In this document: piece by piece, positions 43,992 through 54,100 of the stretch
Numbering within the stretch: the stretch's first letter is position 1
Layout of the letters: the number at the start of each line of letters is the position of its first letter
The notes under the pieces: model-generated
What the model saw: only the letters and a program-made list of their open reading frames with translations
Databases searched by the model: none
Told to the model about the DNA's origin: nothing
Source of the DNA: Desulfovibrio sp.
GTDB lineage: Bacteria > Desulfobacterota > Desulfovibrionia > Desulfovibrionales > Desulfovibrionaceae
Assembly: GCA_016208105.1 (NCBI GenBank)
Contig: JACQYS010000013.1
Span: 1-64,000, forward strand
Reading direction: 5' to 3'
DNA length: 64,000 nucleotides
Made by a program: the position numbers and the translations under genes

Positions 43992-45605
43992 TTGATTGAA
44001 CTCCTGCGCATCAAAAACCTGGCCCTCATAGCCGACGTGGAGCTCGAATTCGGCCCAGGGCTCAACGTGCTGACCGGCGAAACCGGCGCAGGCAAAACAT
44101 TCGTGCTCAAAGCCCTGGAATTCTTGACCGGAGAACGTTTGAGCCCGGACATGGTCCGCCCTGGCGCTGAAAAAGCTCAGGTGGAGGCCCTTTTCATCCT
44201 GGACGGACAAGACCTCATCCTGCGCAGGGAGCTTTCCGTCCAGACTGGGCGGGCGCGCATATACATAAACGACCAACTGGCCACCCAGGAAGCCGTACGT
44301 GAGCTCAAGCCGAAGCTCACCCTCCACGCCAGCCAACACGGCCAGCAGAAGCTCCTTTCCCCGGTGTTCCAGGCCAAACTCCTGGACCATTTCCTTCCCA
44401 ACCCGTCGCTTACCGAGAACCGACGCAACCTTGTCCGGCAATTGACCGACCTCGAACGAGACATTCAATCCTTGCATGACCGCGTGGCCCATCTGGAAGA
44501 GCGCCGGGAAGTACTTGAGATGAAACGCGCCGAGATTGACAAGGTGGCCCCACGCGAAGGCGAGGAAGAAGACCTTTTGGAGCGCCAACAGGCTCTGCGC
44601 CATGCACGCAAGGCCAGGGAGGCAACCGACGCAGCCCTGAGCATGCTCTACGGGGAGGAAGGGATCACCTCGGGCCTTGGCAGATTGGAGCGGGAGTTTT
44701 CCACCCTGGGGCAGGTTACGGAGGCCTTTCAGGCAGACCTGGAGACCGTGCGAGAAGCCAGGCACGCCCTGACGGAGCTTGCTGAGCGCCTGCGCGCTGG
44801 AGTTCCTGGTCTGGAAGACGACCCTGAGGAGGTGGAATCCAGACTCTGGGAACTGGCCCAGTTGAAGCGCAAGCTCAAGCTCACCATGCCAGAGGTGCTG
44901 GTTCTGGGACGCGAGATTGAAGACAACCTGAGCTTTCTAGACAACGCCGGGCTCGACCTCAAACGGTTGAACCGTCAGCGGGCGCAGCTCAGGGTCATGC
45001 TTGACGAGGTGCTGGGCCGCCTCGACGCCGCCCGCCAGGAAACGGCGACGGGCCTCTGCGCCCGCATTGAGGAAGAGCTGCGTGGGCTGGGTTTTTCCGA
45101 GCACGTCCGGGTGTTGTTCGAATTCACGCCCATAGAAGTCTTTCCATCCGATGAATCCTCTCCGGCCCTGACAGAGCTTTCCGCCCGGCTCCTTTTCGCA
45201 CCAAACCCCGGCCAGCCACCAAGGGCATTGGACCGCATCGCCTCTGGCGGCGAATTGTCGCGCTTCCTGTTGGCCCTGACCAGCATGAAATCCGAGAACG
45301 ATCAGGCCACGCTCATCTTCGATGAAGTCGATGCGGGCATTGGCGGACTGACCTTAAAGAGCGTGGGCGAGAGGCTCAAAGAACTGGCCAAAGATCGTCA
45401 GATGCTGCTCATCACCCACTGGCCGCAACTGGCCGCCCTGGCGGGGCGTCACTTCCTGGTGGCCAAGCATGTTACTGACGGCCAGACCGAGACCACCGTG
45501 TCCAGTCTGGAAGGCCAGCGTGTGAGCGAGGAGCTCTCCCGCATGGCCGGCGGCGGCGAGCAGGGGCAAGCCATGGCCGAGAAACTTCTGATCCCAAGGA
45601 GCTGA
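43992..45605 (+). CDS. recN: DNA repair protein RecN
   Basis: A 537-residue SMC-like ATPase for double-strand break repair. The N-terminal L-R-I-K-N-L-A-L-I motif is followed by the Walker A box G-E-T-G-A-G-K-T (29-36), a long coiled coil (~150-370), the signature region S-G-G-E-L-S-R, and Walker B F-D-E-V-D-A-G-I-G-G. The length matches the family (about 550). The start is a TTG with GGAGG ahead; the ATG at 43923 lies inside the hairpin repeat and is rejected. Confidence 0.93.
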   Translation: MIELLRIKNLALIADVELEFGPGLNVLTGETGAGKTFVLKALEFLTGERLSPDMVRPGAEKAQVEALFILDGQDLILRRELSVQTGRARIYINDQLATQEAVRELKPKLTLHASQHGQQKLLSPVFQAKLLDHFLPNPSLTENRRNLVRQLTDLERDIQSLHDRVAHLEERREVLEMKRAEIDKVAPREGEEEDLLERQQALRHARKAREATDAALSMLYGEEGITSGLGRLEREFSTLGQVTEAFQADLETVREARHALTELAERLRAGVPGLEDDPEEVESRLWELAQLKRKLKLTMPEVLVLGREIEDNLSFLDNAGLDLKRLNRQRAQLRVMLDEVLGRLDAARQETATGLCARIEEELRGLGFSEHVRVLFEFTPIEVFPSDESSPALTELSARLLFAPNPGQPPRALDRIASGGELSRFLLALTSMKSENDQATLIFDEVDAGIGGLTLKSVGERLKELAKDRQMLLITHWPQLAALAGRHFLVAKHVTDGQTETTVSSLEGQRVSEELSRMAGGGEQGQAMAEKLLIPRS

Positions 45606-45607
45606 GT

Positions 45608-46132
45608 TTACATCTCTCTGCGATCCTGGCTGCTTGCGAACTCCTTGATCGGCCCAAGGTATTTCCGAAAAGCCTGCACGGCCGCATGCCCGAGTACGCC
45701 CACTCGCGGATTCGAGGCCATGGGCAGGCTTCCGGCAATGAGTTCCGCCGCCCCTTCCAGCCGGGCGGCGGCGTCAGCCAGCCGTTTGATCGAGGCGGCC
45801 CTTAGGGCAGGGCATTCCTGAATCTCAGCGGAACGGATGAGCGAAATCGTGTCCTGGCACAGTTCATACTGCAACCGGGCTATGACCATTCCATAAAACA
45901 CATGAAGATCGGCCTTGCCGTCCAGCACGTCGCGACTCATGGGACCGGCCATTGCGTCGAGTTCCGGAAGCACCCTGGCCAAGGCGTCGCGGCCTGGCCG
46001 CGTGGCCTTTTCCAACGTTTCCGCTTCAGATGCGTACGCATTGCCTGCTGTCAGGACAATCGGACCTGTCAGCATCACTCCCAACAGAACAATCCATGCG
46101 GCAACTGCTGCGCCGCACACCCGCGTCCTCAT
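45608..46132 (-). CDS. Exported hypothetical protein
   Basis: A 174-residue protein with a signal peptide (residues 1-35: basic start, hydrophobic core, A-Y-A-S-E end). The mature part is helical with two Cys (C-Q-D and C-P-A) that could form a disulfide in the periplasm. GGGGGAAG precedes the ATG at 46132. It lies convergent with recN and divergent from the glycosyltransferase operon. No family recognised. Confidence 0.65.
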   Translation of the reverse strand: MRTRVCGAAVAAWIVLLGVMLTGPIVLTAGNAYASEAETLEKATRPGRDALARVLPELDAMAGPMSRDVLDGKADLHVFYGMVIARLQYELCQDTISLIRSAEIQECPALRAASIKRLADAAARLEGAAELIAGSLPMASNPRVGVLGHAAVQAFRKYLGPIKEFASSQDRREM

Positions 46133-46195
46133 TGACTTCCCCCCGCTTCGGCCGTAAGCCGTGTGCCGGTCATCATCCCTTCTTTTGGAGCCTTC

Positions 46196-47692
46196 ATGTT
46201 CGATTTCATCATCGCCTTGGGTATCAGCCTGGCTGGTTTCGCCCTTCAGGTCTGGCCCCGGCTGATCAACAGATATTTCGGCATCGACACCTGGCGCTTC
46301 ACATTGTTGGCCCAGTACATCCGCGACAACAAGAAGCTCCCCGACAGCCTGCCCCACAAGTACATCGTTCCGGGCTCAGTGGACAACCCGCCGCTTCTGC
46401 CCTGGCTGTGCTCGTTTCTTCCCAAGGATTGGCTGGATCGCAACCAGGGGCTCGTTTCCCCGGCCTTCGATGTGCTTGGAAGCCTTACCGTCTTTTTCAT
46501 GGGGTACGCCGCAACCGGCCAGGCCGCCGGGGGCCACTTCGCCCAGATGGCCTACCTGCTTACCCCGGTGGTTCCGCTTGAAGCCTCAAATCTGTCGCTT
46601 CGCACACTGGGGAGCCTCATCTTCACCTGGTCAATGCTCATGGTGCAGAGCTATGTTCTCCACCCTGCCTGGTGGACGTTCCTTATAGGTGTGGCGGGCG
46701 TGATGCTTCTGTCCATGACCCACCGCATGGCCATGCAGGTGTTCTTCTTCACCTTGTTCTGGATGGCCATTGTCTCGCGCGACGTGAACCACCTGCTGGT
46801 GTTCGCTTTGGGCATCCTTGGTGCGGTTTTTCTCACCAAGGGGCTCTACCTGCGGTATCTGCGCGGCCACATGCTCATGATCTGCTTCTGGATGTACAAC
46901 ATCCACAACCGCCTAGCCCATCAGGTACGGGGCAACCCCACAGCAGAGCGCAAGCACACCGACTTCGTGCGGCGAATCGAATATCTCATCTGGAAGATTC
47001 CGGTAGCTCCCTTCCTTGCTGTGAATCCCTGGATACTCTACTCGTTCTGCGCCGTGTTCAGCGTGCTTCCCCAGGCGGCCGATCCGCTTCTTAAGACCTA
47101 TGTGCTCTGGAGTGTGACCCTCTTCTTCCTGGGCATCTTGTTCAACCTGCCACTTTTACGCTTCCTGGGCGAAGGACAACGCTACCTGGAATTCGGCACC
47201 TCGGCGGCTGCGGCCGTTGCAGGGGCCATGATCCTCAGGTTCCAGTCCAACCCCGATGTGTGGGGAGTGGTCCGCTATATGCCGTGCATCATCGGCCTTG
47301 GCTGCCTGATCTTGGTCCTCTTTTTCCAACTCAAACTGGTGGTCAAGAATCCGGACAAATCTATCACACCGGCCCTGCGGGAACTTCTCGACTACCTGAA
47401 CTCGCGGCCACACGAGATCCGGCTGGCCTGCCTGCCGCACGGCCTGGCCGACGCCGTGACCTACTTCCTGGACAACGGCAAGGTACTCCTCTCGGACAAC
47501 TCGGTAGGCGTATGGGAACTGGTGGACTGGTTCCCGCTCATCACCAAGCCGCTTACGGAAATCGCCGAGAAGTACTCGCTCAACGCGTTCCTGGTGAGCA
47601 CGAACTTCGTGAAGCCGGAAGAACTGGACCTGCCCGGCTATGAGGTTACTTTCCGGCGGGACAACCTGATATTGTTTGAGCGCCTAGTATAG
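46196..47692 (+). CDS. GT-C type membrane glycosyltransferase
   Basis: A 498-residue integral membrane protein with about 11-12 hydrophobic helices. The first loop reads F-G-I-D-T-W-R-F, then Y-I-V-P-G-S-V-D-N-P-P-L-L-P-W, the acidic loop arrangement of GT-C enzymes that use polyprenyl-phosphate sugars. The last ~130 residues form a soluble domain. Start at 46196 after TTGGAG. It is the first gene of a five-gene run with intergenic gaps of 3, 5 and 49 bases and then an overlap. The exact sugar is unknown. Confidence 0.7.
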   Translation: MFDFIIALGISLAGFALQVWPRLINRYFGIDTWRFTLLAQYIRDNKKLPDSLPHKYIVPGSVDNPPLLPWLCSFLPKDWLDRNQGLVSPAFDVLGSLTVFFMGYAATGQAAGGHFAQMAYLLTPVVPLEASNLSLRTLGSLIFTWSMLMVQSYVLHPAWWTFLIGVAGVMLLSMTHRMAMQVFFFTLFWMAIVSRDVNHLLVFALGILGAVFLTKGLYLRYLRGHMLMICFWMYNIHNRLAHQVRGNPTAERKHTDFVRRIEYLIWKIPVAPFLAVNPWILYSFCAVFSVLPQAADPLLKTYVLWSVTLFFLGILFNLPLLRFLGEGQRYLEFGTSAAAAVAGAMILRFQSNPDVWGVVRYMPCIIGLGCLILVLFFQLKLVVKNPDKSITPALRELLDYLNSRPHEIRLACLPHGLADAVTYFLDNGKVLLSDNSVGVWELVDWFPLITKPLTEIAEKYSLNAFLVSTNFVKPEELDLPGYEVTFRRDNLILFERLV

Positions 47693-47695
47693 CAC

Positions 47696-48964
47696 ATGGC
47701 CAAACGACTTGAATCAGCTCTCATTGCCACCTTTTCGGATATCGTGGATGAATCCGGGGAGCGTATCCGCCACAATGGGCCCGCATGGCCACTTATTGAG
47801 TTTTTCTCCCAGCATTGCCGCCAGTTGACGGTTCTGGAGCTTTCCCAGCCCCGAAAGGGCATGCTCAATCGCCCGCAGGCTCTTCGCTTTGTGGATGGAT
47901 CGTTTCAAGGGATGAAGACGTGGGGCCCGCTCACTACCCGTCCCTTTGCCGTCGATCCGGCAACGGCCGCTCCGCGCACGTACATGCGTATGAAGCTCCG
48001 GGATATGTTGGCTTGTTTCTGGGCTGGCTGGTCGTTCAGACAGCGCTACGATCTGTTCATCGGTGTGGAATCCCTGCTGGCCATATGCGGTGGCTGGCTT
48101 AAAAAGATGGGAATGGTGCGCGAGAGCGTCTACTACATCTCGGACTGGTCTCCCTGGAAGTTCCAAAGCAAAATCCTCAATAAGATCTACCTTGAAATGG
48201 ACCGCATGGCCTGTCTCATGTCCGACCACATCTGGAACTACACGTACGCCATCGCGGCCGCACGCCGTGACATCCTGAGATTCGATGACACTCATTTCGG
48301 CCGCCAGCACTGGGTTCCGTTCGGATTCATCCCCGACGGGGTGGTGCTCCCTCCCGACAAGGCCGTAGACCTGAACCGACTGGTTTTCTGCGGCGGTGTT
48401 GGGCCTGAAAATGGCCTGGACATTGTGATCGAAGCTCTGCCTGCCATCCGCAAGGTTCTGCCGGGAATCCGGCTGGATGTTCTTGGCGACGGGCCTGACC
48501 TTGCCCGGCTTAAGGCTCGCGCTTCAGAGCTGGGGCTGGGCTCCGCGATAACTTGGCACGGATTTGTCACTGATCGCCGCCGCATTCTCGACGCCCAATT
48601 GGGTGCGGCGCTTGCCCTGGCCCCCTATGCTCCGCTGGAGACAAGCGTCAAACGCTTCGGCGACGTAATCAAGATTCGCGAAGCCATCGGTTGCGGCTTG
48701 CCCATCATCACCACGGATGTGCCCCCCTCCCATGTGGAAGTACGCGACAAGAACCTGGGGCGCGTGATCGAGTACACCCCAGATGCCCTGGTTCAGGCCG
48801 TGACCGACCTTCTCTCCGCTCCGGAAAAGTATTTTGCGGTGCGGAACAACGTGGTGGCCGCCTCCGGGGACAACCTTTGGGAGAATATCTACGGCAGAAC
48901 TCTGGCGGCCATGGGGTACGGCTGTGGTGCGCTTGACCATTCTCTTAGTCAAAGGCTAGGCTGA
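47696..48964 (+). CDS. Glycosyltransferase, GT4-like (GT-B fold)
   Basis: A 422-residue cytoplasmic glycosyltransferase. The C-terminal half has the GT4 shape: V-L-G-D-G-P-D-L-A-R-L, W-H-G-F-V, then an E-x-x-x-x-G-L-P-I-I-T-T-D-V-P nucleotide-sugar block. The N-terminal half is the acceptor domain. It starts three bases after the preceding gene, so translation is coupled. The product is likely part of a surface polysaccharide. Confidence 0.85.
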   Translation: MAKRLESALIATFSDIVDESGERIRHNGPAWPLIEFFSQHCRQLTVLELSQPRKGMLNRPQALRFVDGSFQGMKTWGPLTTRPFAVDPATAAPRTYMRMKLRDMLACFWAGWSFRQRYDLFIGVESLLAICGGWLKKMGMVRESVYYISDWSPWKFQSKILNKIYLEMDRMACLMSDHIWNYTYAIAAARRDILRFDDTHFGRQHWVPFGFIPDGVVLPPDKAVDLNRLVFCGGVGPENGLDIVIEALPAIRKVLPGIRLDVLGDGPDLARLKARASELGLGSAITWHGFVTDRRRILDAQLGAALALAPYAPLETSVKRFGDVIKIREAIGCGLPIITTDVPPSHVEVRDKNLGRVIEYTPDALVQAVTDLLSAPEKYFAVRNNVVAASGDNLWENIYGRTLAAMGYGCGALDHSLSQRLG

Positions 48965-48969
48965 GTTAG

Positions 48970-49845
48970 ATGACTCATTCCCTTTCACCAAGCCCCGTCT
49001 GCCCTGTCTGCTCTTCAAAAGAGGCGACAGAGTACCACTCGGATGTATCTGTACGGCTCGTCCGATGCTCGGAATGCGGTCTTAAATACCAGAACCCTAT
49101 GCCAAGTCTGGATGCCCTGAACGCGCTCTACGCCTCACAAGAGTATTACGACGACCAGTATTTTCCTGCCCAGTTTGCTGAGCGTAAAGCTATGTTTTCC
49201 TATCGGTTGTCCGAGCTCGAACCTCTTGTCGGCGGTCCGGGCCGACTGCTGGAGATCGGATGCGGACGTGGTCAATTTCTTGAAGCGGCACTTGAGCGCG
49301 GCTGGCAAGTATCCGGCCAGGAATTCGCTGAAAGCACAGTTGAAGTCCTAAAAGGTTCCGTTCCACAGGCCGAACTTGCCCATGGTGTGTTTCCTGAAGA
49401 ATGTCCTTACCCTGCAGGAACCTTCGACTTGGTTCATCTCAACCATGTGTTGGAACATTTTTTCGACCCTTTAGCTGCCTTGCGCCGCATCTGGACGCTC
49501 CTGAAGCCTGATGGTGTTTTGTATTGTGAGGTACCCCGGCAATCCACTCTTCAAAACACTCTTTCGAACGCCATTGGCCGCAAGGATTTCGCTGTCCACT
49601 TTTTTCTTGAGCATATCTGCTATTTCGACAAACCCTCCATGACCGTTGCTCTACGAGCCTCTGGCTTCACTCCTCTTACCCTTCGCATCGAAGGCATGGG
49701 CGATCCCCATCGATTCGTTCGGGGAGTGCACTACACATCCGCCTGGACGCACCTTCTAGCGCTGGTCGTTGGCGGTTTAAAGCTCCAAGGTCCACTGGGG
49801 GGTGGAAACCTCGTGGCCATTGCCCGCAAAGGGGCGCCGGAATGA
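48970..49845 (+). CDS. SAM-dependent methyltransferase with zinc finger
   Basis: A 291-residue protein. The N-terminal ~40 residues carry two C-x-x-C pairs (C-P-V-C and C-S-E-C), a small zinc ribbon; then a class I methyltransferase domain with motif I L-L-E-I-G-C-G-R-G and a V-H-L-N-H-V-L-E-H post-II region. This layout is common among sugar- or polysaccharide-modifying methyltransferases. It is part of the glycosyltransferase operon. Confidence 0.85.
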   Translation: MTHSLSPSPVCPVCSSKEATEYHSDVSVRLVRCSECGLKYQNPMPSLDALNALYASQEYYDDQYFPAQFAERKAMFSYRLSELEPLVGGPGRLLEIGCGRGQFLEAALERGWQVSGQEFAESTVEVLKGSVPQAELAHGVFPEECPYPAGTFDLVHLNHVLEHFFDPLAALRRIWTLLKPDGVLYCEVPRQSTLQNTLSNAIGRKDFAVHFFLEHICYFDKPSMTVALRASGFTPLTLRIEGMGDPHRFVRGVHYTSAWTHLLALVVGGLKLQGPLGGGNLVAIARKGAPE

Positions 49846-49894
49846 ACACTGCTCTCCGACATATATTTCTCCTGCCTACTTCACCGAGTAGTCC

Positions 49895-51184
49895 ATGACC
49901 TCCTTCAGAAAAACCGCATCCCAAAACGTCCCTTCGGGCTTCGATCTTGAAAACCACCCCAAGGTGGCGATCATCGTCGAAACCACCATCCCTCCGGTAT
50001 CGCGGGCGAATCTGCGTATGTACTGGTTGGCCAGGGAGATCATCGCCCAGAAGAAGGCGCTGGTGAACATGATCGCGCCTAGCCGGGATATCAGCTCGCG
50101 CCGGTCATACTTTACCGAATGGATCTGGATGAACCAATATCCGGGATTTGGAAAACACCTCTACGGGGCATTTCGACTTCCGGTTCGTGTATGGCACTTC
50201 CTGGCCTCCATCATCTCCATCATCATCCTGGAGATATGGTACCGCCGCTCCGGAGCGCGCGGTTTTTGCGCAATCCATGCTTGGAACCCTCTGGCCGGTA
50301 TGGCTGCAGTGGTTGCTGGCCTCATTATCAGAAGGCCAATCTTTCTCGATTTTACCGACTTCTATTCTGATATAGCCCGGACAGACCTGCCTCTTCTCTC
50401 CAAACCGCTCGTATGGATGGAGAACCTGGTATTGAGCCGGGCCCGCAAGGTCTTCGTGGTTTCTGACGTGATGCGTGACCACCTGATTGCCAACAAGGGT
50501 CTTGCGCCGGACAAGGTGGTCGTGGTCCCAGACGGCACGGATGCCCAGACCTTCCGGCCCGGTCTGGACGGATCGAGCGTGCGTTTAAAACTCGGACTCA
50601 CGGACACCACTCCGCTCATCATCTTCCACGGCGACATCAAGCATGACGACGGAGTGGACATCCTGCTGCATGTGCTGGCCGAGGTCGCCAAGGTTCGCCC
50701 GGACGTTCGTCTGCTTATCCTTGGCGGCGGGGGACCGTATTTCGATAGCGTGATCAAGCCCCTCATCTCGGAGCTTGGGCTCGCAAGCAACATTATTTCT
50801 CCTGGCTGGATTTCCCACCAAGAGGTGCCCGCCTATCTCAACGCCTGCGACATCGGGGCCATGACCCTGCGGGCAACCCTAAACCACGACAACTACCTAT
50901 CCTTCAAGCTCTTCGAATACTGGGGGTGCGGACTGCCCGTGGTGGTGACCAAGCTCAAGGCCATCGGGCGAATCGTCAAAGACGGTGAGAACGGCCTGGT
51001 GTGTCCATCTGAAGACATCCAGGCATACGCGAAAGCATTCCTCCGGCTCATCGAGGATCGCGCGTTCGCCCGCAGCCTGGGTGCGGCCGGACGCGAACTG
51101 GTGGAACGCGAATACGATTGGCGTCAGATCATGAAACGGGAGGTGGCGGAATACTCCCCGGATATTCTCTCCCTAGCAAAGTGA
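49895..51184 (+). CDS. Glycosyltransferase, GT4-like
   Basis: A 429-residue GT-B glycosyltransferase. An N-terminal Rossmann domain has a hydrophobic helix (~95-115) that may lie on the membrane; the C-terminal domain contains V-V-P-D-G-T-D, L-I-L-G-G-G-G-P-Y and F-E-Y-W-G-C-G-L-P-V-V-V-T, the sugar-nucleotide signature. Its TGA overlaps the GTG of the next gene. Confidence 0.85.
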   Translation: MTSFRKTASQNVPSGFDLENHPKVAIIVETTIPPVSRANLRMYWLAREIIAQKKALVNMIAPSRDISSRRSYFTEWIWMNQYPGFGKHLYGAFRLPVRVWHFLASIISIIILEIWYRRSGARGFCAIHAWNPLAGMAAVVAGLIIRRPIFLDFTDFYSDIARTDLPLLSKPLVWMENLVLSRARKVFVVSDVMRDHLIANKGLAPDKVVVVPDGTDAQTFRPGLDGSSVRLKLGLTDTTPLIIFHGDIKHDDGVDILLHVLAEVAKVRPDVRLLILGGGGPYFDSVIKPLISELGLASNIISPGWISHQEVPAYLNACDIGAMTLRATLNHDNYLSFKLFEYWGCGLPVVVTKLKAIGRIVKDGENGLVCPSEDIQAYAKAFLRLIEDRAFARSLGAAGRELVEREYDWRQIMKREVAEYSPDILSLAK

Positions 51185-54100
51185 ACCACCAAAGCACTTC
51201 TCCCGGTACCGGGCGCCGCTCATTTTGGCTTTTGCTGGCCACAGCCCTGGCCCTGGTGATCGGCATCTATGTTTCAGCTTACTGGAATATCTTGTGGAAT
51301 CCAGGCCACATATACCAAAACTGGGACCAGTCCTTCCCTCCATTTCCTGAACAAGTCCGGGTGTACGGCAGCATTCCCAACTCCACGTGGAACAGCATTT
51401 TCGAATTGGGTTCTCCCGGCCCAATGACAGGAATCACTTACTATTTCGACAAGATAGTGCGGCAGAGTTTAGCCTTGCTTGGAGGGGATTTTTTAGCCCG
51501 ATGGCTGAACTTGGCGTATGCCCTCATCGGCACAATTGGTTTTTTTGCTCTCGCCAGGCGGTTGGGACTTTCCGGCCTGCCAACACTGGTTCTCTGCTTA
51601 GTCGCGCAATTTAATCCGAAAACGTACTCCGTGGCCTTGAGCGGTCATACGGATGCGTTGTTCGCCTATTCCCTGGCCCCGTGGCTGGTCGTTCTCGCGG
51701 ATGCAGCAGTATTCAGCCATGGGCTGCGACGCTTCCTGGCTCTCGGGCTCGGTGCCGGGATGCTCACCGCATTGGCTTGTTCCAGCACCTTCGGAATAGT
51801 GCAATCCACCCCCCTCCTTGTTGCGTATGCCCTGGCAGCGGCATGGCGCCGCCCCGGGAGAATCGCCGCATTGCTGGGCCTCATTGGCATGGTGGTGCTG
51901 GTCCTTCAAATCCACTGGGTCATTCCGACTGCCATGGGGGCTGCCGATAACGGCGCCATAAAATACAACCAGACTGTCGCCGAGGTGCAGGCCGAGTACG
52001 TCCACAAATATCGCGAGTATTCCGTTCCCCCACGCCAAGCCATGATCGGCCATACAAACAACCTCGGGATGGGCACCGAATACGCATACCCTGTCGAAGA
52101 GCCTAAGGATTCCTGGTGGAAGCCATCCGCGTATTTCCTGCTGGCAGTGGCATTGTTGGGGCTCTTGTGCAGGGTCCCTCATCCAGCTTTGAAGTGGGCC
52201 GCTGGGCTTTGCCTTCTCTTCGGTTTCGTCATGCTCACCGGTTCCAAGACGCTTCCTGGCGCGTACCTCTACGAGGTTCTTTTGGCACGGGTGAAAATGG
52301 TCTTCTTTCTCATGGCCCGCCCCACGCGCTGGCTCCTCATCTACTATACCGGTTTAGCCATACTTGTTGGCCTCGGGCTCGAATGCGTGCGGCGCAGGAA
52401 CTTTTGGACAGGCCGGAGCTGGCCGGATATCGTTGCATCCAGCCTGACCCTGCTGGCAGTAACAGTCTACATATGGCCCTGGTGGTCAGGACAACTGACG
52501 ATTCCTAAGAACGAGACCACCCAGACATCGGCTCTCATGCTCCAACCGCTGGACGACGAGGAGACACAGCTGGCCACGGCTCTGGCCAAGGATCCGGGCA
52601 CGTACCGCATCACCGTTTTCCCGACCATCTCAAGCCCCACGGGAAACATCCCGTTCCCCCCATCTTCCAGCCTCACCCGCAACTTCGGCATGATGGGCAA
52701 GGATTCCCTGGTGGGCCCGGCCTTCATCGGCAACCCGTACGGCCGGTTTCTTCTGTCACTCGCCCACCGGCGAAGCATATCCACGGACGAATACGGCCGC
52801 CTGCTCGGGCTCGGAGCCGTTCGCAGAGTGATATGGGACAAAGAGCAACCCTATCTTTCCTACCTGGACTTCGGCTGGATGCCTTCCACCAAACGCGGTT
52901 CAGAAACCCTCCCTGATCCTCAGGGAATACTACGCCCTTTTCTGGAAAGCCAAGGGGACCTTGTTTTTGATCCCGCGTGGTCCTACGGCCCATTTGTGAC
53001 CCTGGAGAACAAGGACTACCTGCCAAGAGTGCGCTCCGTGTCCATGGCCTCTCTGGCGGCCGGGGGCCTTCCCCTTCTGGAGAGCCTCGCGCAGACAGAG
53101 AACAATCCCTTTGCCAATGAGGCGTTCTTCTTCTCCACGGACGTATCTCCCTCCGATATCCAACGGCTGGGACACGCCAAGGCCGGCCTTCGGATACTAA
53201 ACAACGCCTGGCCGGAGCTCTTACTCCCCTTCCTGGCAGCCGAGCGTTGGCACCCCGCCCTCTCACCGGGGCAAGCCGTGCCAGAAGGATGGACCAGGAC
53301 GTCTGACGCTTGGCACCGTACGCTCTGGTTCGAAGGATCCCCCTTGAACGCTTTGGCTCTCCAGTCGCAAAACCAGACCACCTTGAGGATTCCTTTGACC
53401 GGAACCGGCCAGCACCGCCTCTTCTTGCGAATGGCCAGCCTTCCTTATCAGCATGGGATGACCGCAGCTCTAGCTGGAAATAATGTAGCCAGCACCACTT
53501 CAGGTGACCAGTTCGACCGGGGATGGCACTGGATCGACCTCGGGCTGCACTCCCTTTCTGGTGAGCAGCCATTGACCGTGACTGCTCAAGGGCGCGGAGC
53601 AGTTGTATCCGGAGTCTTGGCTCTACCGGAGTACGAATTCGCTGCTGCCACTCAGGCGCTGTACCAGGCCTTTGCTCCCTCAGCTTCGAGCACGATCACC
53701 TTAGCAGAAGCTGAAGCTTGCGTGGAGAAAGCGCCAGGGGTGTATTCCTTGGTTCGCGATATTCCGCTTCTGGCCCGGACGCCTGGAGTAACATTGACGA
53801 CAGAACATCTTCGACTGGAGGGTTTGGAGGGATCAGGCGTCGGGACCCTGGTGGCCGAGGGTGAACAAGAGGGCCAAGCGCTTTTCTGCCTGGATTTCCC
53901 TCAACCCATTTCCGGTTTTGCCCTGACAAGCTATCCGAGACTCTTCGGGGACACTGGCGGCCAAGCCTTCGTAGAGGCCCAATGGTCCAAGGACGGCAGG
54001 GATTTCCTGCCTCTCTATAATCTTCATGGGGCTACAGACGGGAAATGGGAGGACGTTTACGGGCGCCGCCAGGAAGTCGCGGTTCGAGACAGACTCGACA

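Noticed and set aside
43767-44765. 332-codon minus-strand ORF opposite recN
   Set aside because: Shadow of the GC-rich recN coding strand; recN has clear Walker motifs.
52724-53572. 282-codon minus-strand ORF opposite the large GT-C gene
   Set aside because: Arg/Gly-rich shadow frame in GC-rich DNA, with no ribosome site.
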